From Eubacterium sp. AM49-13BH (lineage in GTDB: Bacteria > Bacillota > Clostridia > Lachnospirales > Lachnospiraceae), in NCBI RefSeq assembly GCF_003464165.1, contig NZ_QSEK01000056.1:1-6526 (forward strand): a stretch of DNA of 6,526 nt, read 5' to 3'. Positions within the stretch are counted from its first letter, which is position 1. Each line of letters starts with the position of its first letter. This document shows, in pieces, positions 1-6,462 of the stretch. The notes under the pieces are model-generated. The model saw nothing but the letters and a program-made list of their open reading frames with translations. It had not been told where the DNA came from and made no database searches. A program made the translations under genes and the position numbers.

Positions 1-115
1 TTATAGTACAATTTTTGCCATAAAAAATATATGGGTAAAAATAATACTAGATATACTAAAATCTGTAATAACGGGTATGTTATTTATAGGTTAATATAAA
101 GACATAGAAAAGAGA

Positions 116-139
116 GCACATAATAGTGCACATAATATT
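116..139. repeat. 12-bp tandem direct repeat upstream of the symporter promoter
   Basis: GCACATAATAGT (116-127) is followed directly by GCACATAATATT (128-139); 11 of 12 positions match. The two half-sites lie just upstream of the candidate -35 region of the glucuronide operon, about 43-65 bp before the inferred transcription start. Tandem half-sites at this distance are typical of activators that bind as head-to-tail modules, such as AraC-type proteins, but no regulator is present in the window. The repeat is seen directly; its role is inferred. In such AT-rich DNA a chance repeat is possible, although a 10-base exact duplication containing GCAC is less likely by chance than a pure A/T repeat. 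Confidence 0.5.
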
Positions 140-156
140 TAAGGACGGTCTTTAAA
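138..156. promoter_or_regulatory. Near-perfect 19-bp palindrome, candidate operator
   Basis: TTTAAGGAC-G-GTCTTTAAA has 9-bp arms around one central base, and 8 of 9 pairs match (the exception is G143 opposite T151). A one-base centre makes it a poor RNA hairpin, so a dimeric DNA-binding protein is the better explanation. It overlaps the weak -35 position of the candidate promoter whose -10 is at 168-173, the usual place for a repressor operator controlling a sugar-use operon. It also overlaps the last two bases of the 12-bp tandem repeat. I cannot assign a regulator family; the odd-length symmetry argues against a classical LacI-type CG-centred site. Confidence 0.5.
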
Positions 157-173
157 GAAAAAATATCTATAAT
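145..173 (+). promoter_or_regulatory. Candidate sigma-A promoter of the glucuronide operon
   Basis: A perfect -10 hexamer TATAAT lies at 168-173. At 17-bp spacing the -35 position (145-150) reads ACGGTC, a poor match to TTGACA, and there is no TGn extension. A start near 180 would give a leader of about 20 nt that just includes the ribosome binding site at 188-193. A good -10 with a poor -35, flanked by repeat and palindrome, suggests a promoter that needs an activator or is otherwise regulated. Because the DNA is very AT-rich, a TATAAT match alone is weak evidence. Confidence 0.4.
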
Positions 174-187
174 ATTTAATAAAGTGA

Positions 188-193
188 TGGAGG
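188..193 (+). promoter_or_regulatory. Ribosome binding site of the symporter
   Basis: TGGAGG at 188-193 lies 7 nt before the ATG at 201. The strong Shine-Dalgarno match and good spacing fix the start codon of the symporter. Confidence 0.85.
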
Positions 194-200
194 TTTTATT

Positions 201-1601
201 ATGACAGATAACAATGGAAAGGTGAGGCCATTTGGTATAAAAGACAAGCTTGGTTATATGTTTGGTGATTTCGGTAACGATTTTACTTTTTTGTTATCAG
301 CTATGTTTTTGTTGAAGTTTTATACTGATGTTATGGGGGTTTCAGCAGCACTGGTCGGCCTTATGATGATGGCAGCAAGATTTGTTGATGCTATAACAGA
401 TGTAACAATGGGACAGATAGTTGACAGGAGCAGGCCGGGAAAGAAAGGTAAATTCGCACCCTGGCTCAGACGAATGTGTGGTCCTGTTGCATTAGCATCA
501 TTTCTGATGTATGCGACATGGTTTAAAGATATGCCGATGGGATTTAAGATTTTCTGGATGTTTTTCACTTACCTTCTTTGGGGAAGTATATGCTACACAG
601 GAATTAATATTCCTTATGGTTCAATGGCATCAGCGATTTCAGACAATCCGACAGACAGAACTTCTCTTTCTAACTGGAGAACAATAGGCGCTACACTTGC
701 TCAGACAGCGATAGGAGTTGTATTACCACTTGTAGTATATTATACAGATGAAGCAGGAAATTCAGTATTATCTGGTCAGAAAATGATGCTGGGGGCTTTG
801 GTATGTTCAATAGGAGCAGTGATCTGCTATATGCTTTGCTACAAAATGACAACGGAAAGAGTTAAGGTTGGACAGAACACACAGAAATTCTCGTTTGGCG
901 AGCTTATAAAGGAACTTGCACATAACAGATCATTAATAGGTATTATTGTTTGTGCACTAGTATTTTTACTTGCACAGTTATCATTAAGTAACATGAACGC
1001 ATATATTTATCCAAATTATTTTGGCAATATAAAAGCAATGTCGATTGCAAGTCTTTCAGGAACAATAGTGATACTTTTACTTTCAACATTTATTACAAAG
1101 CTTGCATCAAAAATTGGAAAGAAAGAATTGTCAGTTATAGGATGTATTATCAGTGCAGCTTCATTTATAACATTATTTATAATTCACACTCATAATGTAT
1201 GGATCTGGATAGCTTTAATAATTATAGCAACAATCGGTACTTCAATGTTTAACATGGTTATATGGGCTATGATTACGGATGTTATCGATGAATCAGAAGT
1301 TCAGAATGGTGTACGTCAGGATGGTACAATTTACTCAGTATATTCATTTGCAAGAAAGTTAGGACAGGCATGTTCATCAGGTTTAGCGGGTGTACTTCTT
1401 TCGATTGTTGGTTATACAACAGCTACAGCATTTGATCCTAAGGTTATTGACGGAATCTACAATGTGACATGTCTTATGCCGGCAGCCGGAATGACATTAT
1501 TATTGCTTGCATTAATATTCTTATATCCTTTGAATAAAAAGAGAGTAGAAGCAAATGCAGCTAAGTTAAAAGAAATTAGAGCAGCTAAGGAACAGCAGTA
1601 A
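201..1601 (+). CDS. GPH-family sugar:cation symporter, probable glucuronide permease (UidB/GusB-like)
   Basis: This is a 466-residue inner-membrane transporter of the major facilitator superfamily, glycoside-pentoside-hexuronide (GPH) branch, which includes MelB, the E. coli glucuronide transporter and xyloside permeases. The N-terminus has the family signature: KLGYMFGDFGNDF at 16-28, then FYTDVMGVS at 40-48 and RFVDAITD at 60-67. Asp63 and Asp67 correspond to the cation/sugar-site aspartates Asp55 and Asp59 of MelB. The cytoplasmic loop GKFAPW (83-88) matches the MelB GKFxPW motif. In the C-terminal half, YSFARKLGQA places Lys386 at the equivalent of MelB Lys377. About 12 hydrophobic segments are visible, and the protein ends in a short charged cytoplasmic tail. 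Length is normal and nothing is disrupted. Substrate cannot be read from the sequence; a beta-glucuronide is inferred because a beta-glucuronidase starts 34 bp downstream in an evident operon. An oligosaccharide or free uronate substrate is possible. Confidence 0.93.
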   Translation: MTDNNGKVRPFGIKDKLGYMFGDFGNDFTFLLSAMFLLKFYTDVMGVSAALVGLMMMAARFVDAITDVTMGQIVDRSRPGKKGKFAPWLRRMCGPVALASFLMYATWFKDMPMGFKIFWMFFTYLLWGSICYTGINIPYGSMASAISDNPTDRTSLSNWRTIGATLAQTAIGVVLPLVVYYTDEAGNSVLSGQKMMLGALVCSIGAVICYMLCYKMTTERVKVGQNTQKFSFGELIKELAHNRSLIGIIVCALVFLLAQLSLSNMNAYIYPNYFGNIKAMSIASLSGTIVILLLSTFITKLASKIGKKELSVIGCIISAASFITLFIIHTHNVWIWIALIIIATIGTSMFNMVIWAMITDVIDESEVQNGVRQDGTIYSVYSFARKLGQACSSGLAGVLLSIVGYTTATAFDPKVIDGIYNVTCLMPAAGMTLLLLALIFLYPLNKKRVEANAAKLKEIRAAKEQQ

Positions 1602-1621
1602 AAATATTATAAATATAAATC

Positions 1622-1628
1622 AGGAGGA
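1622..1628 (+). promoter_or_regulatory. Ribosome binding site of the beta-glucuronidase
   Basis: AGGAGGA at 1622-1628 is a full Shine-Dalgarno match, 7 nt before the ATG at 1636. The 34-bp gap after the symporter stop holds no terminator-like hairpin, so the two genes are probably co-transcribed, with strong independent initiation of the enzyme. Confidence 0.88.
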
Positions 1629-1635
1629 ATTAATT

Positions 1636-3471
1636 ATGTTATATCCAGTTTTAACACAGTCAAGATTATTAAGCGATTTAAGCGGGGTTTGGAATTTTAA
1701 GTTAGATAACGGAAAAGGTTTTGAAGAAAAATGGTATGAGAAACCTTTGAAAGATGCAGATACAATGCCTGTGCCAGCTTCTTATAATGATCTTAAGGAG
1801 GGGACAGATTTCAGAGATCATTATGGATGGGTATTTTATCAGAGAAATATATCAGTTCCAGAATATGTAAAGAGCCAGAGAATTGTACTACGTTGTGCAG
1901 CAGTTACACATTATGCCATGATATATCTCAATGGCAAACTGATATGTGAGCATAAAGGAGGATTTCTTCCATTTGAAGTAGAATTAAATGATCATTTACA
2001 GGATGGTGATAATCTCCTTACCATTGCGGTTAATAATGTTATTGATTACACAACTCTGCCAGTTGGTGGTAAGGCTAACATGATGAGTGGAATGATGGGT
2101 GGCATGGGTGCAGGTGCATCTGACAAACCACAGAACAATCCTAACTTTGACTTCTTTAATTATTGTGGAATTACAAGACCTGTAAAAATCTACACAACAC
2201 CTGAAACATATATCAATGATATTACAGTTACAGCTGACATTGATTTCACAAAAGAAGAACCATCGGCAGTACTTAATTATAATGTTGAAATTAAAGGAAA
2301 AGATTACAACAACATAACATGTAAAGTTGAATTATTTGATGAAGAAGGCACAAAGCTTTCAGAAACAGAAGGGTCAGAAGGCACATTCGAGATAAGTAAT
2401 GTAAGATTATGGCAGCCATTAAATGCTTATCTTTATAAGATAAAGGTAACAGCAGGACAGGATGTGTATACACTCCCATATGGTGTAAGAAGTGTAAGAG
2501 TAGATGGCACAAAGTTTTTAATTAATGAAAAGCCATTTTACTTTAAAGGTTACGGAAAGCACGAAGATACATTTCCTAATGGACGTGGAATAAATCTGCC
2601 TATGAATACAAAGGATATATCAATTATGAAGTGGCAGCATGCTAACAGCTTCAGAACAAGTCATTATCCTTATAGCGAGGAGATGATGAGACTTTGTGAT
2701 GAAGAAGGTATTGTTGTTATCGATGAAACAACAGCAGTAGGAGTCAATCTTCAGTTCGGCGGAGGAGCTAATTTTGGTGGAGAGAGAATAGGAACATTTG
2801 ATAAGGAGCATGGAGTGCAGACACAGGAACATCATAAGGATGTTATCCGTGATTTGATATCAAGAGATAAGAATCATGCATGTGTTGTTATGTGGAGCAT
2901 AGCTAACGAACCTGATTCAGCAGCAGAAGGTGCATATGAATACTTTAAGCCTTTATATGATCTTGCAAGAGAATCAGATCCTCAGAAACGACCATGTACA
3001 TTGGTAAGTGTTCAGGGAACAACAGCTGATACAGACTGCTCAGCTCAATTAAGTGATGTAATCTGTCTTAACAGATATTATGGATGGTATTTTGGTGGTC
3101 CTGATCTTGAGGTGTCAGAGACTGGACTTCGTAAAGAACTCTCAGACTGGGGCAAACTTGGAAAGCCTGTTATGTTCACAGAATATGGAGCTGATACAGT
3201 GAGCGGACTCCATGACACAACATCTGTTATGTATACAGAAGAATATCAGGTAGAATATTATGAGATGAATAATAAAGTATTTGATGAATTCGACTTTGTT
3301 GTAGGTGAACAGGCATGGAACTTCGCAGACTTTGCAACAAGCCAGAGCCTGTTAAGAGTACAAGGTAATAAGAAGGGACTGTTCACAAGAGACAGAAAAC
3401 CAAAGATGGTTGCTCATTACTTCCGTAACAGATGGAGTGCAATTCCTGAATTTGGTTATAAGACAAAATAA
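1636..3471 (+). CDS. uidA: Beta-glucuronidase (glycoside hydrolase family 2), Loop-1-type gut enzyme
   Basis: This 611-residue cytoplasmic enzyme (no signal peptide) hydrolyses beta-D-glucuronides to glucuronic acid and an aglycone. It has the GH2 order: sugar-binding jelly roll (about 1-185), immunoglobulin-like beta-sandwich (about 190-280), and TIM barrel (about 285-600). Expected residues are visible: acid/base Glu425 in IANEPD, nucleophile Glu516 in TEYGAD, Asp172 in FDFFNY, His343 in SHYPY, and tyrosines in NRYYGWY (479-485). Asn578 and Lys580 in GNKKG form the NxK motif that recognises the glucuronate carboxylate and separates glucuronidases from GH2 galactosidases. The spacing Glu425-Glu516-Asn578 equals that of E. 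coli UidA (413-504-566). Residues about 373-392 form a long active-site loop (Loop 1) of nearly E. coli length, typical of enzymes that accept small drug and hormone glucuronides. A Met/Gly-rich insert sits at 144-170. From memory the sequence closely resembles the Lachnospira (Eubacterium) eligens enzyme; this was not checked. Confidence 0.97.
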   Translation: MLYPVLTQSRLLSDLSGVWNFKLDNGKGFEEKWYEKPLKDADTMPVPASYNDLKEGTDFRDHYGWVFYQRNISVPEYVKSQRIVLRCAAVTHYAMIYLNGKLICEHKGGFLPFEVELNDHLQDGDNLLTIAVNNVIDYTTLPVGGKANMMSGMMGGMGAGASDKPQNNPNFDFFNYCGITRPVKIYTTPETYINDITVTADIDFTKEEPSAVLNYNVEIKGKDYNNITCKVELFDEEGTKLSETEGSEGTFEISNVRLWQPLNAYLYKIKVTAGQDVYTLPYGVRSVRVDGTKFLINEKPFYFKGYGKHEDTFPNGRGINLPMNTKDISIMKWQHANSFRTSHYPYSEEMMRLCDEEGIVVIDETTAVGVNLQFGGGANFGGERIGTFDKEHGVQTQEHHKDVIRDLISRDKNHACVVMWSIANEPDSAAEGAYEYFKPLYDLARESDPQKRPCTLVSVQGTTADTDCSAQLSDVICLNRYYGWYFGGPDLEVSETGLRKELSDWGKLGKPVMFTEYGADTVSGLHDTTSVMYTEEYQVEYYEMNNKVFDEFDFVVGEQAWNFADFATSQSLLRVQGNKKGLFTRDRKPKMVAHYFRNRWSAIPEFGYKTK

Positions 3472-3495
3472 ATCAGTATAATAAAAATGTTATAC

Positions 3496-3533
3496 AAAAG
3501 CTGCCACTTTATAGTAAATGTGTGGCAGCTTTT
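3496..3533 (+). terminator. Rho-independent terminator after the glucuronide operon
   Basis: AAAAGCTGCCAC (3496-3507) pairs perfectly with GTGGCAGCTTTT (3522-3533), a 12-bp stem around a 14-nt loop, beginning 25 bp after the beta-glucuronidase stop. The core is an 8-bp GC-containing stem followed by TTTT. The symmetrical A and T runs mean it could also stop transcription from the other strand. The U-tract is short, but the stem is strong, and the position separates this operon from the MATE gene. Confidence 0.85.
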
Positions 3534-3581
3534 ATGTGCTTCTTGTAAGGCATGTCGCTAATGTGGATATTTATGAAAATT

Positions 3582-3610
3582 TCGTAAACAGATAAAAATC
3601 TATATACTAT
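3582..3610 (+). promoter_or_regulatory. Weak candidate promoter for the MATE-citrate synthase unit
   Basis: The gap from 3534 to 3702 is very AT-rich and must hold the promoter of the next unit if the terminator at 3496-3533 works. The best pair I can see is TCGTAA (3582-3587) and TACTAT (3605-3610), 17 bp apart. An alternative -10, TATTAT, is at 3626-3631 with no good -35. Both are imperfect and could be chance matches. A start near 3617 would give a leader of about 85 nt, in which I see no riboswitch or strong structure. Confidence 0.25.
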
Positions 3611-3690
3611 GTAAATAATTAATGATATTATAGTTAAATAAATTAATGGTCAGTATATGTGAGAAAGACATCTGGCAATTAAACAGAACT

Positions 3691-3696
3691 AAGAGG
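3691..3696 (+). promoter_or_regulatory. Ribosome binding site deciding the MATE start
   Basis: AAGAGG at 3691-3696 lies 6 nt before the ATG at 3703. The longer in-frame ATG at 3646 has only A/T-rich sequence before it and no Shine-Dalgarno match. This favours 3703 as the true start and places 3646-3702 in the leader. Confidence 0.75.
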
Positions 3697-3702
3697 TTTG
3701 TT

Positions 3703-5067
3703 ATGAAGAATAATAATATGACAAGAAATCTGGGAGAGGGAAATATAACAAAGCTTCTTGCTTCGCTTGCAATTCCCGCAGTTGTAGCACAGGTTGTTAA
3801 TCTGTTGTATAACATAGTTGACCGTGTATATATAGGACATATTCCGGGTATTGGGGCTAATGCTCTTACAGGGGTCGGACTTTTCACTCCCATACTTATG
3901 CTTATTAATGCTTTCGCAATGCTTGCCGGTTCAGGAGGAGCACCAAGGGCAGCAATATTTATGGGAAAGAAGGACAATGATACAGCTGAGAGAATTATAG
4001 GAAATTGTTTTACATTTATAATGATATGTGCGGTTGTATTGACGGCGGTGTTTTATGTATCAGCACCACAGCTTTTAAGATGGTTTGGCGCAAGTGATGC
4101 AACGCTTCCATATGCTCTGTCATATGCAAGAATATATATTCTCGGAAGCGTATTTGTCCTGATTGTTATGGCAATGAACATGTTTATCACAACACAGGGG
4201 TTTGCTAAGATCAGCATGCTGACTACAGTAATTGGTGCAGTGACTAATATTGTTCTGGATCCTGTATTTATATTTGTATTTAATATGGGAGTAAGAGGAG
4301 CAGCACTGGCAACAGTGCTTAGTCAGGCTGTCGGAGCTGTGTGGATTCTGCGTTTCCTGACTGGTAACAAGACAATCCTGCGTCTTAAGAAAGCTAACTT
4401 AAGACTTGATGCGAAGATAATCGGACCGTGTCTTGCACTCGGAATATCAACATTTGTAATGTTATCTACAGAGAGTATTTTGTCAATCAGCTTTACATCA
4501 AGTCTTTCCAGATACGGCGGAGACCTTGCGGTAGGAGCAATGACAATTATAACAAGCACTAATCAGCTTATTGTTATGCCGTTACAGGGAATATGTCAGG
4601 GCGGACAGCCGGTTATCAGTTACAACTATGGAGCAAAGAATAATGACAGGGTTAAGAAAGCATTTTTTACGCAGTTTAAAGCATGTGTAATATTCACATG
4701 TATAAGCTGGGCAATTATGATGCTTACACCACAGCTGTTTGCCGGCATATTTACAAGTGACAAAGTACTTGTGAATTATACAGCATGGGCATTGAGAATA
4801 TATATGGCAGGAATATTTGCCATGGGATTTCAGGTAAGCTGCCAGCAGAGTTTTATGGCGTTGGGACAGGCAAAAGTCAGTCTTATACTGGCATGTTTAA
4901 GGAAACTTATATTGTTGATACCGCTTATATTCATATTACCATTGATTTTTCCGAATAAAGTATTTGCTGTATTTCTTGCAGAGCCGGTAAGTGATATTAT
5001 TGCGGCTATTGTAACAACGATTGTATTTATGTTTAAGTTTAATAATATATTATCTGAAAATGAATAA
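3703..5067 (+). CDS. MATE-family multidrug/metabolite efflux transporter (MepA-like)
   Basis: This is an integral membrane antiporter that exports organic cations, drugs or metabolites in exchange for Na+ or H+. From the preferred start it has 454 residues, the normal MATE length, in two pseudo-symmetric six-helix bundles. It begins with LGEGNITKLLASLAIPA (10-26) followed by NLLYNIVDRVYIG, with Asp40-Arg41 in the first helix as in MepA-like MATE proteins. The first-half motif GGAPRAAIFMGKKD and the second-half motif QGGQPVISYNYGAK (299-312) are the paired MATE signatures; LDPVFIFVFNMGVRGAALATVLSQ is also typical. An in-frame ATG at 3646 would add 19 residues (MVSICEKDIWQLNRTKRFV). These are polar, lack family resemblance and lack a ribosome binding site, so I exclude them. 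Substrate cannot be predicted. The citrate synthase gene follows after 35 bp with no terminator between, so the two are probably co-transcribed. Confidence 0.93.
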   Translation: MKNNNMTRNLGEGNITKLLASLAIPAVVAQVVNLLYNIVDRVYIGHIPGIGANALTGVGLFTPILMLINAFAMLAGSGGAPRAAIFMGKKDNDTAERIIGNCFTFIMICAVVLTAVFYVSAPQLLRWFGASDATLPYALSYARIYILGSVFVLIVMAMNMFITTQGFAKISMLTTVIGAVTNIVLDPVFIFVFNMGVRGAALATVLSQAVGAVWILRFLTGNKTILRLKKANLRLDAKIIGPCLALGISTFVMLSTESILSISFTSSLSRYGGDLAVGAMTIITSTNQLIVMPLQGICQGGQPVISYNYGAKNNDRVKKAFFTQFKACVIFTCISWAIMMLTPQLFAGIFTSDKVLVNYTAWALRIYMAGIFAMGFQVSCQQSFMALGQAKVSLILACLRKLILLIPLIFILPLIFPNKVFAVFLAEPVSDIIAAIVTTIVFMFKFNNILSENE

Positions 5068-5090
5068 TATAAAAAGTTTTAATGAGTAGC

Positions 5091-5100
5091 AGGAAAGGGG
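5091..5100 (+). promoter_or_regulatory. Ribosome binding site of citrate synthase, ambiguous between two starts
   Basis: The purine run AGGAAAGGGG at 5091-5100 serves as Shine-Dalgarno sequence. AGGA lies 8 nt before the ATG at 5103, and GGGG lies 8 nt before the ATG at 5109. The run falls inside the reading frame of the longest possible start (ATG 5082), which has no such signal upstream. Confidence 0.65.
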
Positions 5101-5102
5101 TA

Positions 5103-6455
5103 ATGGGAATGAACAATATTGATAATTACATGGAGCAGATGGCGGTTCTTTGTGAAAACAATGATAGTATTAACAAGAACCTGTATTCGGAGTATGGCGT
5201 AAAGCGTGGATTACGAGATGAAAATGGTCAGGGAGTATTGACAGGGCTTACTAATATATCTGACATAAAGGCTTTTGAATACCGTGATGGTCAAAAGTGT
5301 CCATGTGATGGAGAATTGTCATACAGAGGATACAATATAAGAGATTTTGTTGCAGGAAGCAAGGGGAAAAAATATGTTTTTGAAGAAGGAGCATATCTGC
5401 TCTTGTTTGGAGAACTTCCTGACAATGACCAGTTAAAGGAATTCCGTGACGAGTTATCAGAGTGTATGAAGCTGCCAACTAATTTTACAAGAGATGTTAT
5501 AATGAAGGCTCCTACAGCGGATATAATGGGCTCAATGACAAGGAGCATTCTGACTCTTGGTTCATATGATAAGAAAAAAGATAACTTGGATATACCTAAT
5601 GTGTTAAGACAGAGTATGCAGCTTATTGCAACATTTCCGATGATTGCAGCATATGCATATCATGCTTATAATCATTATGAGAAGGATCAGAGCATGTATA
5701 TTCACAGACCAGAAAAGGAATTATCTATAGCTGAGAATTTCCTCAGAATGCTTAGACCAGATACATGTTTTACGGATTTGGAAGCAAGGGTTCTTGATAT
5801 CGCATTACTGTTGCATATGGAACATGGTGGTGGTAATAACTCTACATTTACTACAAGAGTTGTAACATCCTCTGGTTCTGATACATATTCTGTTATTGCT
5901 GCAGCTATGTCATCATTAAAAGGAAAGAAACATGGTGGCGCTAATCTTATGGTTATGAATATGATGGATGATATTAAGGAGCATGTTAAAGATTATGCAG
6001 ATGAAGAAGAAATAGCTTCATATCTGGATAAATTGCTTAACAAGCAGGCATTTGATAAAAAAGGTCTTATATATGGTATGGGACATGCAGTATATTCTAT
6101 CTCAGATCCAAGAGAGAAAGTGTTTAAGGGATTCGTGGAGCAGCTTGCAACAGATAAGGGACGCAATGAAGACATGCTTTTATATAATAATATTGAAAAA
6201 ATTGCACCAAGGCTTATTGCAGAACAGAGAAAAATATATAAGGGAGTAAGTCCTAATATAGATTTCTATAGTGGATTTGTATATGATATGCTTGATATAC
6301 CAAGAGAGTTATATACACCTTTATTTGCTATAGCTCGAATAGTTGGCTGGAGTGCACACAGACTGGAAGAATTAATAACTACAGATAAGATAATACGTCC
6401 TGCATATAAGAGTCTTGTAACTAAAAAAGAATATATTGACAGAGAAAAAAGATAA
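5103..6455 (+). CDS. gltA: Citrate synthase (citrate/2-methylcitrate synthase family)
   Basis: This cytoplasmic enzyme condenses oxaloacetate and acetyl-CoA to citrate. It has 450 residues from ATG 5103 (448 from 5109; 457 from the unsupported ATG 5082). The family motifs appear in order: LSYRGYNIRDFV, EEGAYLLLFGELP, HMEHGGGNNSTF with His238 and His241, KKHGGAN with catalytic His277, GMGHAVYSISDPR with oxaloacetate-binding His328 and Arg337, and NIDFYSG with catalytic Asp387. The His-His-Asp triad is therefore intact. It is longer than the roughly 370-residue Bacillus-type enzymes, with about 40 extra N-terminal residues before the core. GHAVY replaces the GHRVY of E. coli GltA; I believe this is normal in clostridial relatives. 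In anaerobic Firmicutes the enzyme usually feeds the oxidative branch to 2-oxoglutarate and glutamate; aconitase and isocitrate dehydrogenase, often adjacent, are not in the window. Use of propionyl-CoA (2-methylcitrate synthase) cannot be excluded from sequence. Confidence 0.94.
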   Translation: MGMNNIDNYMEQMAVLCENNDSINKNLYSEYGVKRGLRDENGQGVLTGLTNISDIKAFEYRDGQKCPCDGELSYRGYNIRDFVAGSKGKKYVFEEGAYLLLFGELPDNDQLKEFRDELSECMKLPTNFTRDVIMKAPTADIMGSMTRSILTLGSYDKKKDNLDIPNVLRQSMQLIATFPMIAAYAYHAYNHYEKDQSMYIHRPEKELSIAENFLRMLRPDTCFTDLEARVLDIALLLHMEHGGGNNSTFTTRVVTSSGSDTYSVIAAAMSSLKGKKHGGANLMVMNMMDDIKEHVKDYADEEEIASYLDKLLNKQAFDKKGLIYGMGHAVYSISDPREKVFKGFVEQLATDKGRNEDMLLYNNIEKIAPRLIAEQRKIYKGVSPNIDFYSGFVYDMLDIPRELYTPLFAIARIVGWSAHRLEELITTDKIIRPAYKSLVTKKEYIDREKR

Positions 6456-6462
6456 TTTTAAC

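Noticed and set aside
1..40. Possible minus-strand promoter for a divergent gene (TACTAT-like -10 near position 5)
   Set aside because: No acceptable -35 at normal spacing, and no divergent gene is visible in the window; AT-rich sequence yields such matches often.
2291..2835. Minus-strand open frames inside the beta-glucuronidase gene
   Set aside because: They are Leu/His/Cys-rich shadows of a gene whose catalytic residues are all intact, without a supporting ribosome binding site or any family resemblance.
3590..3601. AGAT-AAAA-ATCT small inverted repeat before the MATE gene
   Set aside because: Four-base arms in AT-rich DNA are expected by chance and there is no T-tract or other supporting context.
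3600..3977. A 125-codon open frame on the minus strand across the MATE start
   Set aside because: It overlaps the well-supported MATE gene antisense, has no recognisable domain, has low-complexity hydrophobic content mirroring the opposite strand, and runs into AT-rich non-coding DNA.
6052..6249. A 65-codon + strand frame within citrate synthase
   Set aside because: It overlaps the catalytic GHAVY and following region of citrate synthase in another frame and encodes nothing recognisable.
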